A DNA stretch of 64,000 bases from Olivibacter domesticus (GTDB lineage: Bacteria > Bacteroidota > Bacteroidia > Sphingobacteriales > Sphingobacteriaceae), in the NCBI RefSeq assembly GCF_900109575.1, contig NZ_FOAF01000011.1, forward strand, positions 62,001 to 126,000. The letters run 5' to 3'. Below the pieces are notes generated by a model. The model was given only the letters and a program-made list of their open reading frames with translations. It made no database searches and was not told where the DNA came from. Below, piece by piece: positions 16,763-25,716 of this stretch. The translations under genes and the position numbers were made by a program. Position 1 is the first letter of the stretch; each line of letters starts with the position of its first letter.

Positions 16763-19700
16763 ATGAAAAGAAAGATTTATCTAGCATTTTTCTGCTTACT
16801 CTGTTGTACATGCTTAATGGCACAGCAGCAGCAAACCGTAATAGGGATTGTAAAAGACCAACGTGGGGCACCACTACCCGGCGTTTCAGTATCTGTCGTT
16901 GGCACGAATAAGCGGCAAGGTATCTCCACAAATGAAAAAGGTGCCTTTAATTTAGTGGTACCTCTTGGTGCTCAGCTATCCTTTTCTATGATCGGTTACA
17001 TTTCTCAAACGCTATCTGTAAAACAAGGTTCATCCATAGAGGTAACCATGAAAGAAGGTCAGGCCGACTTACAAGAAGTAGTTGTAGTAGGTTATGGCAC
17101 GCAAAAAAAAGCAAATCTAACCGGTGCCGTAGACCAAGTGGGTAAAGAAGTATTTGAAAACAGGCCACTAACAAGCACCACTCGCGGTTTACAAGGAGTC
17201 ATTCCCAATTTAAATATCCGAATGACCGACGGGAAACCAACAAGAGACGCCGAATTCAATGTAAGAGGAACTACTTCTATTGGAGCTAAAGGATCAGCAC
17301 TAGTACTTATCGATGGGGTACCCGGCAACCCTGATTTACTGAACCCGAATGATATAGAAAGCGTTACGGTATTAAAAGACGCGGCCTCAGCAGCCATTTA
17401 TGGTGCACGAGGAAGTTTTGGTGTTGTGTTAATTACAACAAAAACGCCAACCAAAGAGCGTTCCGTTATTAACTATTCATCCGGCTATTCCAGAAATGAT
17501 CACACGATACGCCCGGACCTTGTAACGGAAGGCTACCCATGGGCAAAAACTTTCAATGATGCTTTTAGTTCATGGAATGATTACAGTGCCGACCCACAAA
17601 AAGCAAATAGCGTATTCCCATGGTCGCAAGAATACCTGGAAGAACTTCGCAAAAGGCACGAAGCAGGGAATACGCCCTCTGTAGATATAGACCCTGCAAC
17701 CGGAAACTATGTCTATTACGGAAATACCGATTGGCTTAAAGAGCTGTATGCCGACCACACACCTTCCATGGAACAACAATTAAGTTTTTCAGGTAGCGGT
17801 GAGAAAACATCCTTTTATCTTTCCGGAAGATATAACAATCAGGGAGGAATTTTCAGATATAACCCGGATAAATTTAACCAATATAATATTCGCGCTAAAG
17901 GAAGCATTCAGGCAAAGGACTGGCTACGTATTGAAAATGATATTGCTTACAATGAAAGGGGCTACTTTACGCCGATTTTAAATCATGCAAGCAATACGCC
18001 CGTTTGGCGAAGAATTTCAGATGAGGCCTTCCCTGTCGCCATGCTACGCAATCCAGATGGCACGCTAACAGAAAATGCCTCTATTGTGTTTGGAAGTTTT
18101 ATTTCCGGCAATAACCACTGGGACGAATCCCGTCGCCAAACTCGTAACACGACCCGACTTTTTTCAAATTTTTTCGACAATAAATTAAAGATAAATGGTG
18201 ATTTCACATTTGACAAGACCTTTTATAATAGAACGCGACTCTATACCCCGGTCCCCTACAGCAACGCGCCTGGTATATCATTGGAACGCGGCATCAATAA
18301 AATGAACGAGCTAACGGAAAACAGCACCTATTTAGCACTGAACACGTATGGTCAATATACAAATCAATTTGGCAAACACAATCTAAGTGCTTTATTAGGG
18401 TACAACTACGAACGCTCTAAACTTGATCGTCGTTACGTGGAGCGCGACAACCTGATCAACCCATCACTTCCAGATTTCTCATTGATTGACGGACAAAATT
18501 TCACCTTAACCGGAGGGGGTGACGAGTGGCTCACAGCTGGTGGTTTTTATCGCATCACATATGATTATGAGGGGAAGTACTTATTGGAAACAAATGGCCG
18601 TTATGACGGGTCTTCAAAATTCCCGAACGGGCAGCAATGGGGATTTTTCCCCTCTATTTCAGGAGGATGGCGCATCTCTGAAGAGAATTTTTGGCAAAAC
18701 AGTTTAAAAAATATTATTGGAGAAATGAAGCTACGTGCTTCTTATGGAAGTCTTGGAAATGGCAATATCGACCCCTATCAGTTCCTAGAAACCATGAACG
18801 TTGTTAAATCAGGCTTAATTCTTAGCGGCATAAGTCCAAATTACACCTCCAACCCCAATGTCATTCCTGATGGACTTACATGGGAAAAAGCAACCACGAT
18901 TAATTTAGGGGCAGACATCTCCCTTATAAAAAACAGACTTAGCACAACCTTTGATTGGTATACGCGTAAAACGACTAACATGTTTACGGTAGGTTTGCCC
19001 CTGCCCGCCATTTTTGGAACAGGCGTACCAAAAGGCAATTATGCAGATCTGAAAACGATTGGTTGGGAACTTTCAATTGCCTGGCGCGACGAGATCAAAA
19101 CAGCAAAACCCATTCATTACGACCTTAGATTTACGCTTGCTGACAGTAGGGCATTCATTACCCGATTTAACAATCCACTTCATCTCATCACTACTTATTA
19201 TGAGGGACAGCGCGTAGGCGATATATGGGGTTTTGTGAACGACGGTTTTTTCGCCGACCAACAAGACATTGACAACCACGCAGACCAGAGCCTTATACGC
19301 GTATCAGCAGCTAACACCCCTCTTCCCGGAGACCTTAAATTTAGGGACCTTAATGGAGACGGGGTAATTGATCAGGGAACCAATACTTTAGATAATCCGG
19401 GAGATCAACGGATTATTGGAAACACCGAATCTCGCTATCAGTTTGGCTTTAATGCCAATTTCAGTTGGAATAATTTCTTCTTAACTAGCTTCTTTCAAGG
19501 TGTTGGTAAACGTGATTTCATGCCTGGCAGCGACAATTCGTTATTTTGGGGTCCGTACAATAGACCTTACAGCTGGCATCCAACCTATGTAGTGGAAAAC
19601 ATGTGGTCGGAAGAAAATCCAGATGCCTACTTTCCTCGTTTACGTGGCTATACGGCGCTCAATTCTCGTGGTGAGCTCACGTTTAATCAGACTCGATATC

Positions 19701-19969
19701 TTCAAAATGCAGCTTACATCCGTTTGAAGAGTTTCTCAGTAGGATACAACCTTCCAAAGTCGTGGCTAGATAACCTTAACATAGAAAATCTCAGTGTATA
19801 CTTCACCGGACAAAACCTTTGGACATGGTCGCCCATGTTTAAGCATAACCCAAATATGGATCCAGAAAACATTGAGCGCGCCGATCCTGAATTGAATTCT
19901 GGAGCCGGACAAGGAATGGCTTACCCTATGCTCAAGACATATACATTAGGCATCAATGTTACGCTTTAA
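16763..19969 (+). CDS. SusC/RagA-type TonB-dependent outer-membrane receptor
   Basis: A 1068-residue outer-membrane importer that works with the lipoprotein encoded next to it and is powered by TonB. The signal peptide (1-21) is followed by a carboxypeptidase-regulatory-like beta-sandwich (about 25-95, VIGIVKDQRGAPLPGVSVSV), the plug (LQEVVVVGYGTQKKANLTGAVDQV and the VLIDGVPG and VLKDAASAAIYGARG boxes), then a 22-strand barrel. There is no STN domain, so it is not coupled to a FecR/sigma pair; control by the divergent DeoR gene is more likely. The substrate is unknown, but the downstream genes suggest a polyol-containing, perhaps phosphodiester-linked compound. Confidence 0.95.
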   Translation: MKRKIYLAFFCLLCCTCLMAQQQQTVIGIVKDQRGAPLPGVSVSVVGTNKRQGISTNEKGAFNLVVPLGAQLSFSMIGYISQTLSVKQGSSIEVTMKEGQADLQEVVVVGYGTQKKANLTGAVDQVGKEVFENRPLTSTTRGLQGVIPNLNIRMTDGKPTRDAEFNVRGTTSIGAKGSALVLIDGVPGNPDLLNPNDIESVTVLKDAASAAIYGARGSFGVVLITTKTPTKERSVINYSSGYSRNDHTIRPDLVTEGYPWAKTFNDAFSSWNDYSADPQKANSVFPWSQEYLEELRKRHEAGNTPSVDIDPATGNYVYYGNTDWLKELYADHTPSMEQQLSFSGSGEKTSFYLSGRYNNQGGIFRYNPDKFNQYNIRAKGSIQAKDWLRIENDIAYNERGYFTPILNHASNTPVWRRISDEAFPVAMLRNPDGTLTENASIVFGSFISGNNHWDESRRQTRNTTRLFSNFFDNKLKINGDFTFDKTFYNRTRLYTPVPYSNAPGISLERGINKMNELTENSTYLALNTYGQYTNQFGKHNLSALLGYNYERSKLDRRYVERDNLINPSLPDFSLIDGQNFTLTGGGDEWLTAGGFYRITYDYEGKYLLETNGRYDGSSKFPNGQQWGFFPSISGGWRISEENFWQNSLKNIIGEMKLRASYGSLGNGNIDPYQFLETMNVVKSGLILSGISPNYTSNPNVIPDGLTWEKATTINLGADISLIKNRLSTTFDWYTRKTTNMFTVGLPLPAIFGTGVPKGNYADLKTIGWELSIAWRDEIKTAKPIHYDLRFTLADSRAFITRFNNPLHLITTYYEGQRVGDIWGFVNDGFFADQQDIDNHADQSLIRVSAANTPLPGDLKFRDLNGDGVIDQGTNTLDNPGDQRIIGNTESRYQFGFNANFSWNNFFLTSFFQGVGKRDFMPGSDNSLFWGPYNRPYSWHPTYVVENMWSEENPDAYFPRLRGYTALNSRGELTFNQTRYLQNAAYIRLKSFSVGYNLPKSWLDNLNIENLSVYFTGQNLWTWSPMFKHNPNMDPENIERADPELNSGAGQGMAYPMLKTYTLGINVTL

Positions 19970-20029
19970 TTATTTATAAACCGCTATGCGGTTCATGAAA
20001 ATAAACGCAAATTAATTAATTACTTAGAG

Positions 20030-21778
20030 ATGAAAAAGACATTTTTAATAGTAAATATCGCTATCGTATTTTTGACTTCTTGCCAAAAATCCTTTGAGCT
20101 AACCCCTCCGGACAAACTTTCTCCATCCAACGCCTTTAAGACCGAAAAGGACCTTCAATTATACGCCAACTCTTTCTACAATGATTTACCTCAAGGAAAT
20201 GATATAGTAAGAGGCGATCAAACGAGCGATTTCTTAGTAGGATCTACAATCGACGCGTATCTTTCAGGAAGCTATTCTGCAGAGCAGGCAGGAGGATGGA
20301 GCTGGACATCGCTCCGGAACATTAACTACTTCCTTGAACAAATGACAAATGCTGAAATCCCCGATGATGCACTTAATCATTTCCAGGGCTTAGCAAGATT
20401 TTTCCGTGCAAATTTCTACTTCAATAAAGTTAAACAATTTGGCAATGTGCCCTGGCAGGCCACCACTTTAGCTATTGATGATCCCGATTTGTATAAAACG
20501 CAAGACCCCAGGGAATATGTAATGGACCGCGTACTGGAAGACCTAAATTTTGCTTGCGAGAATATCAGGGAGCCGATCGATCCTACCTCCTCCAATATTA
20601 CTCGTTTAGTTGCGCTTGCTTATAAAGCCAGAATATGTTTGTTTGAAGGCTCCTATCGTAAATACCATGATGAATTATCGCTACAGGCAAGTGCAAATCA
20701 ATGGTTGTTGGCCGCTGCAGATGCAGCGAAAAAAGTGATAGACGCACAACAATATCGCCTCAACATCGAGTCGGATCCAGTGATGAGTTTCAGAAACCTG
20801 TTTATAAATGAGCAACCTAAAAGTAATGAGATCATGCTGGCCGCCGTTAATAACCTATCGCTCCGCGTATTGAACGATGCAAACTGGTATTGGACAAGTG
20901 CTACCTATGGAAGGAGACTAAGTTTCACCAAAAACTTTATTAATACTTTTCTAAATATTGATGGCACCCGATTTACAGACCAAGGTAACTACAATACTAT
21001 CCCGTTTTGGGAAGAAGTTGAAAACAGAGATTTAAGACTTCAGCAAACAATCCGTATGGGCAACTATAAACGGGAAGGACAAGCTGCACCACCAGATTTC
21101 ACCTACACTTATACAGGGTATATGCCTTATAAGTTTACGCTCGATTCAAAAGCGACCGACGGGAGAGCAGAAAACAGCAATTCATTACCTTTAATGCGCT
21201 ACGCGGAAGTGCTCTTAAATTATGCAGAAGCAATGGCAGAATTAGGCTCTTTCACGGCTGCCGAGTGGAATATAACTATTAAACCACTACGCGAACGGGC
21301 AGGGCTACTTAATACCGAAATGCCTATCGTAGCAGATGAATATTTAAGAAAAGAGTATTTCAACAATATATCCGATCCTCAATTGTTAGAAATTCGACGT
21401 GAGCGAGGCATTGAATTAGCTATGGAGGGTTTTCGTTACGACGACCTTATGCGTTGGAAACTTGGAAGCCTGCTACTAAAACCTTATATGGGGCTCTATG
21501 TTCCTGCCATGAACACGGCCTACGACCTAAATCAAGATGGCAAGGACGATGTATCTTTTGTAACAGCAGTGCCATCCAATCCCCAAAAAGGAATTGTGTA
21601 TTTTGTTGTTAACGGCACACAACATTATTTAACCGAACAAAACACTGGCAATATCGTAGCACAAAACAACTTAAAAAGAGTGTTTGATGAGTCTTTCATG
21701 TATTTGAGGCCTATTCCGATAAAAGAAATAACACTCAATCCCAACCTCAAACAAAACGATAAATGGGAATCGAAATAA
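20030..21778 (+). CDS. SusD/RagB-type surface lipoprotein
   Basis: A 582-residue substrate-binding lid for the SusC-like receptor encoded 60 bp upstream. The lipobox LTSC places the lipid on Cys18. The N-terminal TPR-like helices and the C-terminal RagB/SusD domain are visible (PLMRYAEVLLNYAEAMAELG and IRRERGIELAMEGFRYDDLMRW, the latter a strong family signature). It sits on the cell surface. A perfect hairpin follows its stop codon, which could reduce transcription into the transporter gene downstream. Confidence 0.95.
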   Translation: MKKTFLIVNIAIVFLTSCQKSFELTPPDKLSPSNAFKTEKDLQLYANSFYNDLPQGNDIVRGDQTSDFLVGSTIDAYLSGSYSAEQAGGWSWTSLRNINYFLEQMTNAEIPDDALNHFQGLARFFRANFYFNKVKQFGNVPWQATTLAIDDPDLYKTQDPREYVMDRVLEDLNFACENIREPIDPTSSNITRLVALAYKARICLFEGSYRKYHDELSLQASANQWLLAAADAAKKVIDAQQYRLNIESDPVMSFRNLFINEQPKSNEIMLAAVNNLSLRVLNDANWYWTSATYGRRLSFTKNFINTFLNIDGTRFTDQGNYNTIPFWEEVENRDLRLQQTIRMGNYKREGQAAPPDFTYTYTGYMPYKFTLDSKATDGRAENSNSLPLMRYAEVLLNYAEAMAELGSFTAAEWNITIKPLRERAGLLNTEMPIVADEYLRKEYFNNISDPQLLEIRRERGIELAMEGFRYDDLMRWKLGSLLLKPYMGLYVPAMNTAYDLNQDGKDDVSFVTAVPSNPQKGIVYFVVNGTQHYLTEQNTGNIVAQNNLKRVFDESFMYLRPIPIKEITLNPNLKQNDKWESK

Positions 21779-21791
21779 GCTTATTGGCATA

Positions 21792-21825
21792 GTCATCACA
21801 GCGGCAAAAATGCCGCTGTGATGAC
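21792..21825 (+). terminator. perfect 15-bp hairpin after the SusD gene
   Basis: GTCATCACAGCGGCA (21792-21806), a 4-nt AAAA loop and its exact reverse complement (21811-21825) form a strong stem 13 bp after the SusD stop codon. No T-run follows on the plus strand, so it may act as a partial terminator or a 3'-end protecting/processing structure that lets SusC/SusD be made in excess over the enzymes downstream. Confidence 0.65.
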
Positions 21826-21935
21826 AAAACCAAAACGCTTTGTATTTATTAAATTAAGTTTATTTAACTTAAAATTTGTTAATTTTTATTTCTTTTTGTT
21901 TATTTGAAAGGTAAACCAATGTAAACACATAAATT

Positions 21936-23210
21936 ATGACGCATAACTCCTCCACTTTGCTCACTAAAGCTGGGCTACCGAAATCCCTCACATGGGGATA
22001 TTTAGGAATACTAATCTTTATGATGGGCGACGGAGTGGAGCAAGGTTGGTTAAGCCCATACCTGCTAGAACATCAAATGAGCATTGAGCAGTCTGCCTCC
22101 CTCTTCACCGTGTATGGCATTACAATAGCAATTTCTTCGTGGTTTTCAGGGGTATTAGCAGAAAGTTATGGACCCCGCAAATCTATGGCAGTCGGTTTGC
22201 TGTTATACATCATAGGAACCATCGGATTCGTTGGGTTTGGAATGGCAAAACTTAATTACCCCATTATGCTAGTCACCTACGCAATAAGAGGATTTGGTTA
22301 TCCTTTATTTGCTTATTCTTTTCTAGTATGGATAACCTATCGTACACCAACAAACATGCTAGGAAGAGCCGTAGGGTGGTTTTGGTTCGTTTTTACAGGC
22401 GGATTGAATGTTTTAGGTGCTTATTATTCCAGCTGGGCAATAGAGCGTCTTGGTTATCAGAATACCCTTTGGAGTTCCATTTTTTGGGTTGCCGTTGGAG
22501 CCTTCTTTGCATTAATTATCAATAAAGATCAATTTAATCTTCAAAGGACCCAGCAACATAGTACTAAAATGCAAGAGCTCATGAAAGGCTTTACCATTAT
22601 TAAAGAAGAACCGAAAGTTTTATTAGGCGGCATTGTACGTATCATTAATACAACAGCCCAGTTTGCCTTTCCAGTATTTCTACCTATTTACATGGCCCAA
22701 TTTGATATTTCAACGAAAGAATGGCTTCAGATATGGGGCACCATTTTTACGGCCAATATTATTTTTAATCTCTTATTCGGTTTTATTGGCGACCGCTTAG
22801 GATGGCGCAATACAATCATCTGGTTTGGAGGAATCGGTTGTGGTATAACAACTTTATTACTCTTCTATGCGCCAACTTGGTTTGGAGGAAGTTATTGGGC
22901 TATCATGATAGCAGGTGTATTATGGGGGGCGCTTTTAGCGGGTTACGTACCACTTTCTGCGCTAGTGCCCTCTTTGGTAAATAAAGACAAAGGTGCCGCC
23001 ATGGCTATATTAAATTTAGGAGCAGGGTTACCGGTTTTTATCGGGCCAGCCATTGTTGGTTTGCTAATAGGTATGGTAGGCAGTGAGGGTGTAGTATGGA
23101 TACTTGCTGCTCTCTATTTCCTAAGTGCCTTTTTAACCATTTTCATCACGCTACCTTCACCATCGGAAGAACAGGATACAGCCTTCTTAACGGAAAAAAA
23201 CTTAATTTAA
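21936..23210 (+). CDS. MFS transporter, polyol permease type
   Basis: A 424-residue major facilitator with 12 predicted membrane helices. The N-terminal TWGYLGILIFMMGDGVEQGWLSPYL resembles the polyol permease family (ribitol/arabinitol transporters such as RbtT/DalT), and the cytoplasmic loop GVLAESYGPRKSM is the usual MFS motif A. It should move the product of outer-membrane uptake across the inner membrane. It has its own 157-bp upstream gap with a strong hairpin but otherwise lies in line with the SusC/SusD genes. The substrate class (sugar alcohol) comes from family resemblance only. Confidence 0.85.
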   Translation: MTHNSSTLLTKAGLPKSLTWGYLGILIFMMGDGVEQGWLSPYLLEHQMSIEQSASLFTVYGITIAISSWFSGVLAESYGPRKSMAVGLLLYIIGTIGFVGFGMAKLNYPIMLVTYAIRGFGYPLFAYSFLVWITYRTPTNMLGRAVGWFWFVFTGGLNVLGAYYSSWAIERLGYQNTLWSSIFWVAVGAFFALIINKDQFNLQRTQQHSTKMQELMKGFTIIKEEPKVLLGGIVRIINTTAQFAFPVFLPIYMAQFDISTKEWLQIWGTIFTANIIFNLLFGFIGDRLGWRNTIIWFGGIGCGITTLLLFYAPTWFGGSYWAIMIAGVLWGALLAGYVPLSALVPSLVNKDKGAAMAILNLGAGLPVFIGPAIVGLLIGMVGSEGVVWILAALYFLSAFLTIFITLPSPSEEQDTAFLTEKNLI

Positions 23211-23252
23211 CGAGCCGACCTATCTAGGTTGCCCCTTATTAAAAATGACTAT

Positions 23253-24257
23253 ATGAATATTTTGATCACTGCCCCTTATCATGAGAAGGCGCTTAAGGAA
23301 CTTGAAACACTTTTTGGCCCTGTTACCTACCGCTTATGGAAGTCCAAAGGAAGCGCTTACAACGAGCATGAATTAATGGCCTTATTACAGGAAGTTAAAC
23401 CAGATGCGCTTATTACCGAGCACGATGAGGTAACAGAAAAAGTTATACAATCATATCCTACCTTAAAATTCATAGGTGTTTGTAGAGGAACACCTTCTAA
23501 CGTAGCAATAGAAGCTGCCACTCAATTGGCTATACCTGTTTTTAATACTCCTGCAAGAAACGCCCAGGCGGTTGCCGAAATGTTTATCGCGAACCTGATA
23601 ACCTTTATGCGAAATACCTTGGCAGGAATAAAATGGCTTGAAGAAGAAAAATGGGAGGAAGGCGCGCATACCTCCTATTTACAGTTTAAGGGAAATGAAA
23701 TAGCAGGAAAAAAAATAGGTATGGTTGGTTTTGGAGCAGTCGGTCAAACGATCGCTAATATCTTACAGCATTTCCCTACGGAGATTATGTACTATGACCC
23801 GTATTATACTTCCGAAAATCCTCATTATACAAAAGCCTCTCTACATGATCTCTTTAGCACCTGCGACATAGTGGCGATTCATCTTCCTGTTACCGAACAA
23901 ACTATTGGCATGATTAATAGAGACTTCATTGCACTAATGAAACAAGATGCGATCTTTATTAACACCTCTCGAGCGGTCGTTGTAAATAGAGAGGCTCTAC
24001 TTGATGCAATTGAACAAGGCAAAATCAGAGGAGCCATATTGGACGTATTTGACCACGAACCCCCAGATGAGATAGATTATAAACTGATCCACCATGTACA
24101 CGTGTTGGCAACTCCGCATATCGCCGGAGCAACGCACGAGGTGGAAGATCATCACGCTTATATTATGAATGGATGTTTAAAAGACTATTTCAAAGAGGGA
24201 AATAAAAACATCAAACAGTTGGTAAATAAACGTATACTTGATTCAATGCCATCTTAA
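23253..24257 (+). CDS. D-isomer-specific 2-hydroxyacid dehydrogenase (phosphoglycerate dehydrogenase-like)
   Basis: This NAD(P)-dependent enzyme interconverts a D-2-hydroxyacid and a 2-oxoacid. The substrate domain (1-105) is followed by a Rossmann domain with GFGAVG at 159-164. The catalytic triad typical of the family is present: Arg240 (NTSRAVVVN), Glu269 (DVFDHEPP) and His289 (ATPHIAGATHE). The frame extends to a TTG at 23229, but the ATG at 23253 gives the normal start MNILITAPYHEKAL. It lacks an ACT domain, so it is unlikely to be the serine-biosynthesis enzyme. It stands 10 bp before two sugar kinases, suggesting oxidation of a sugar-derived acid in the same pathway (inference). Confidence 0.88.
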   Translation: MNILITAPYHEKALKELETLFGPVTYRLWKSKGSAYNEHELMALLQEVKPDALITEHDEVTEKVIQSYPTLKFIGVCRGTPSNVAIEAATQLAIPVFNTPARNAQAVAEMFIANLITFMRNTLAGIKWLEEEKWEEGAHTSYLQFKGNEIAGKKIGMVGFGAVGQTIANILQHFPTEIMYYDPYYTSENPHYTKASLHDLFSTCDIVAIHLPVTEQTIGMINRDFIALMKQDAIFINTSRAVVVNREALLDAIEQGKIRGAILDVFDHEPPDEIDYKLIHHVHVLATPHIAGATHEVEDHHAYIMNGCLKDYFKEGNKNIKQLVNKRILDSMPS

Positions 24258-24267
24258 TTATAATCGA

Positions 24268-25716
24268 ATGAACTTGAAAGAAAAAGAAGCTTACTTGATT
24301 GTGGATATCGGCACGGGCAATGCACGTGTGGCAACGGTTTTACCAAACGGAACAATTTGCTGTTTAAGAAGGGAGAATGTTCATTATGAAAAAGACGACG
24401 CCTATCCAGATTCCATATCATTCGATCCCAATACCTTATGGCAACAGATCGTTGAGATGACCCTTCAGGTACTTCAGGAAACAAATGTGAAAATAACGGC
24501 TATTACAGCCACCAGTCAACGTGAAGGTGTTGTTGTACTCGATGAGCAAGGCAATGCCCTTATAGGCATGTCTAATCATGATAATCGTGGAAGGGAATGG
24601 GAACATCTGGTTCAAGATAAATCAGCCATGTACGGCATTACCGGTCGATACCCTAGTGCCCTCTTTTCGGCCTTAAAATTAGTAGGCCTCAGAGAAAGAA
24701 GACAAACTATTTGGAAGCAAGCGGCCTCTTTTACAAGTATAAGTGATTGGATCGAATTTAAATTTTCCGGAAAATTGGGATATGAACATTCTCAAGCATC
24801 AGAGACATTACTGTACGATGTTCAACAAGGCAAATGGACGCCAGAACATTGTGCTATTTTTGGCCTTTCAACGCAACTATTACCACCTCTAAAACTATCG
24901 GGAACTATTCTTGGAAATATCTTGGCTCCTTTAGCGGAAATGTTGGGAATTAGCCCAGAAGCAATCATTGTAAGTGGTGGATCTGACACACAGGTAGCCA
25001 TCAAAAGTGTTTCTCCTGAAATAGACGACGTTGTCATTGTTTCCGGCACAACAACGCCCCTAGTTAAGGTTGCTAATAAATATATTATCGATCAATACGA
25101 AAGAACCTGGACAAGCAGACATGTGGAACAGGACACCTTTCTTTTAGAAGCCAACGCAGGGGTAACAGGACTAAATTATCAACGGCTGAAAGAAATTTTT
25201 TATCCTAATGAAGGCTATGATATCATTGAAAAAGAATTAGCTAATATTAATCAACAGCAGTGCATCGCCTCATTAGGCTCGCTGGTGGCCGACGAGAAAT
25301 CTCCACTTACCAAAGGAGGGTTTATTTTTAACGCTCCTGTTTCCCATCAATTAACACGTGGAGATTTCGCTTGGGCCATTCTTTGGGATATCGCCTGCAG
25401 CATCTATGAAAATTACAAAACCTTATGCGATGTTAGCCCCCATTCAAAAGACTATTTATTGGCTTGTGGCGGTGGCGTTCAAAGTCTTACTTTACGCCAA
25501 TTTTTAGCAAATCTCTTTAATAAAAAAGTGGTCATCAAAAATACCTATAGGCAGTCCTCCGTAATAGGAGGTGCGTTTATATGTAACCATGCACTACATA
25601 AGACAGACGATACATCGCATATTTTGGAAACCACCACACCAACGGATCCTATCTACTATGCAAAGCGCTATCAAGAATGGCAAGCAACCCGTAAAACTTT
25701 TAAACAAGTAGTATAA
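24268..25716 (+). CDS. FGGY-family carbohydrate kinase, LsrK-like
   Basis: A 482-residue FGGY sugar kinase (ASKHA fold) that transfers phosphate from ATP to a sugar or polyol. The N-terminal phosphate-1 loop is VDIGTGNARVATV. SQREGVVVLDEQG and SISDWIEFKFSG resemble autoinducer-2 kinase (LsrK) more than glycerol kinase, and the adenosine motif is ACGGGVQSLTLRQFLANLF. The frame reaches a TTG at 24238, but the ATG at 24268 gives the proper start. No other lsr gene is present, so an autoinducer role is not supported. The stop overlaps the next kinase gene by one base (TAATG). Confidence 0.88.
   Translation: MNLKEKEAYLIVDIGTGNARVATVLPNGTICCLRRENVHYEKDDAYPDSISFDPNTLWQQIVEMTLQVLQETNVKITAITATSQREGVVVLDEQGNALIGMSNHDNRGREWEHLVQDKSAMYGITGRYPSALFSALKLVGLRERRQTIWKQAASFTSISDWIEFKFSGKLGYEHSQASETLLYDVQQGKWTPEHCAIFGLSTQLLPPLKLSGTILGNILAPLAEMLGISPEAIIVSGGSDTQVAIKSVSPEIDDVVIVSGTTTPLVKVANKYIIDQYERTWTSRHVEQDTFLLEANAGVTGLNYQRLKEIFYPNEGYDIIEKELANINQQQCIASLGSLVADEKSPLTKGGFIFNAPVSHQLTRGDFAWAILWDIACSIYENYKTLCDVSPHSKDYLLACGGGVQSLTLRQFLANLFNKKVVIKNTYRQSSVIGGAFICNHALHKTDDTSHILETTTPTDPIYYAKRYQEWQATRKTFKQVV

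Noticed and set aside
23253-24257. Serine-biosynthesis phosphoglycerate dehydrogenase (serA)
   Set aside because: No ACT domain, no serB/serC neighbours, and the gene sits within a sugar kinase cluster.
24268-25716. Autoinducer-2 (lsr) uptake system
   Set aside because: Only an LsrK-like kinase is present; no LsrB/LsrACD transporter, LsrF, LsrG or LsrR gene nearby.
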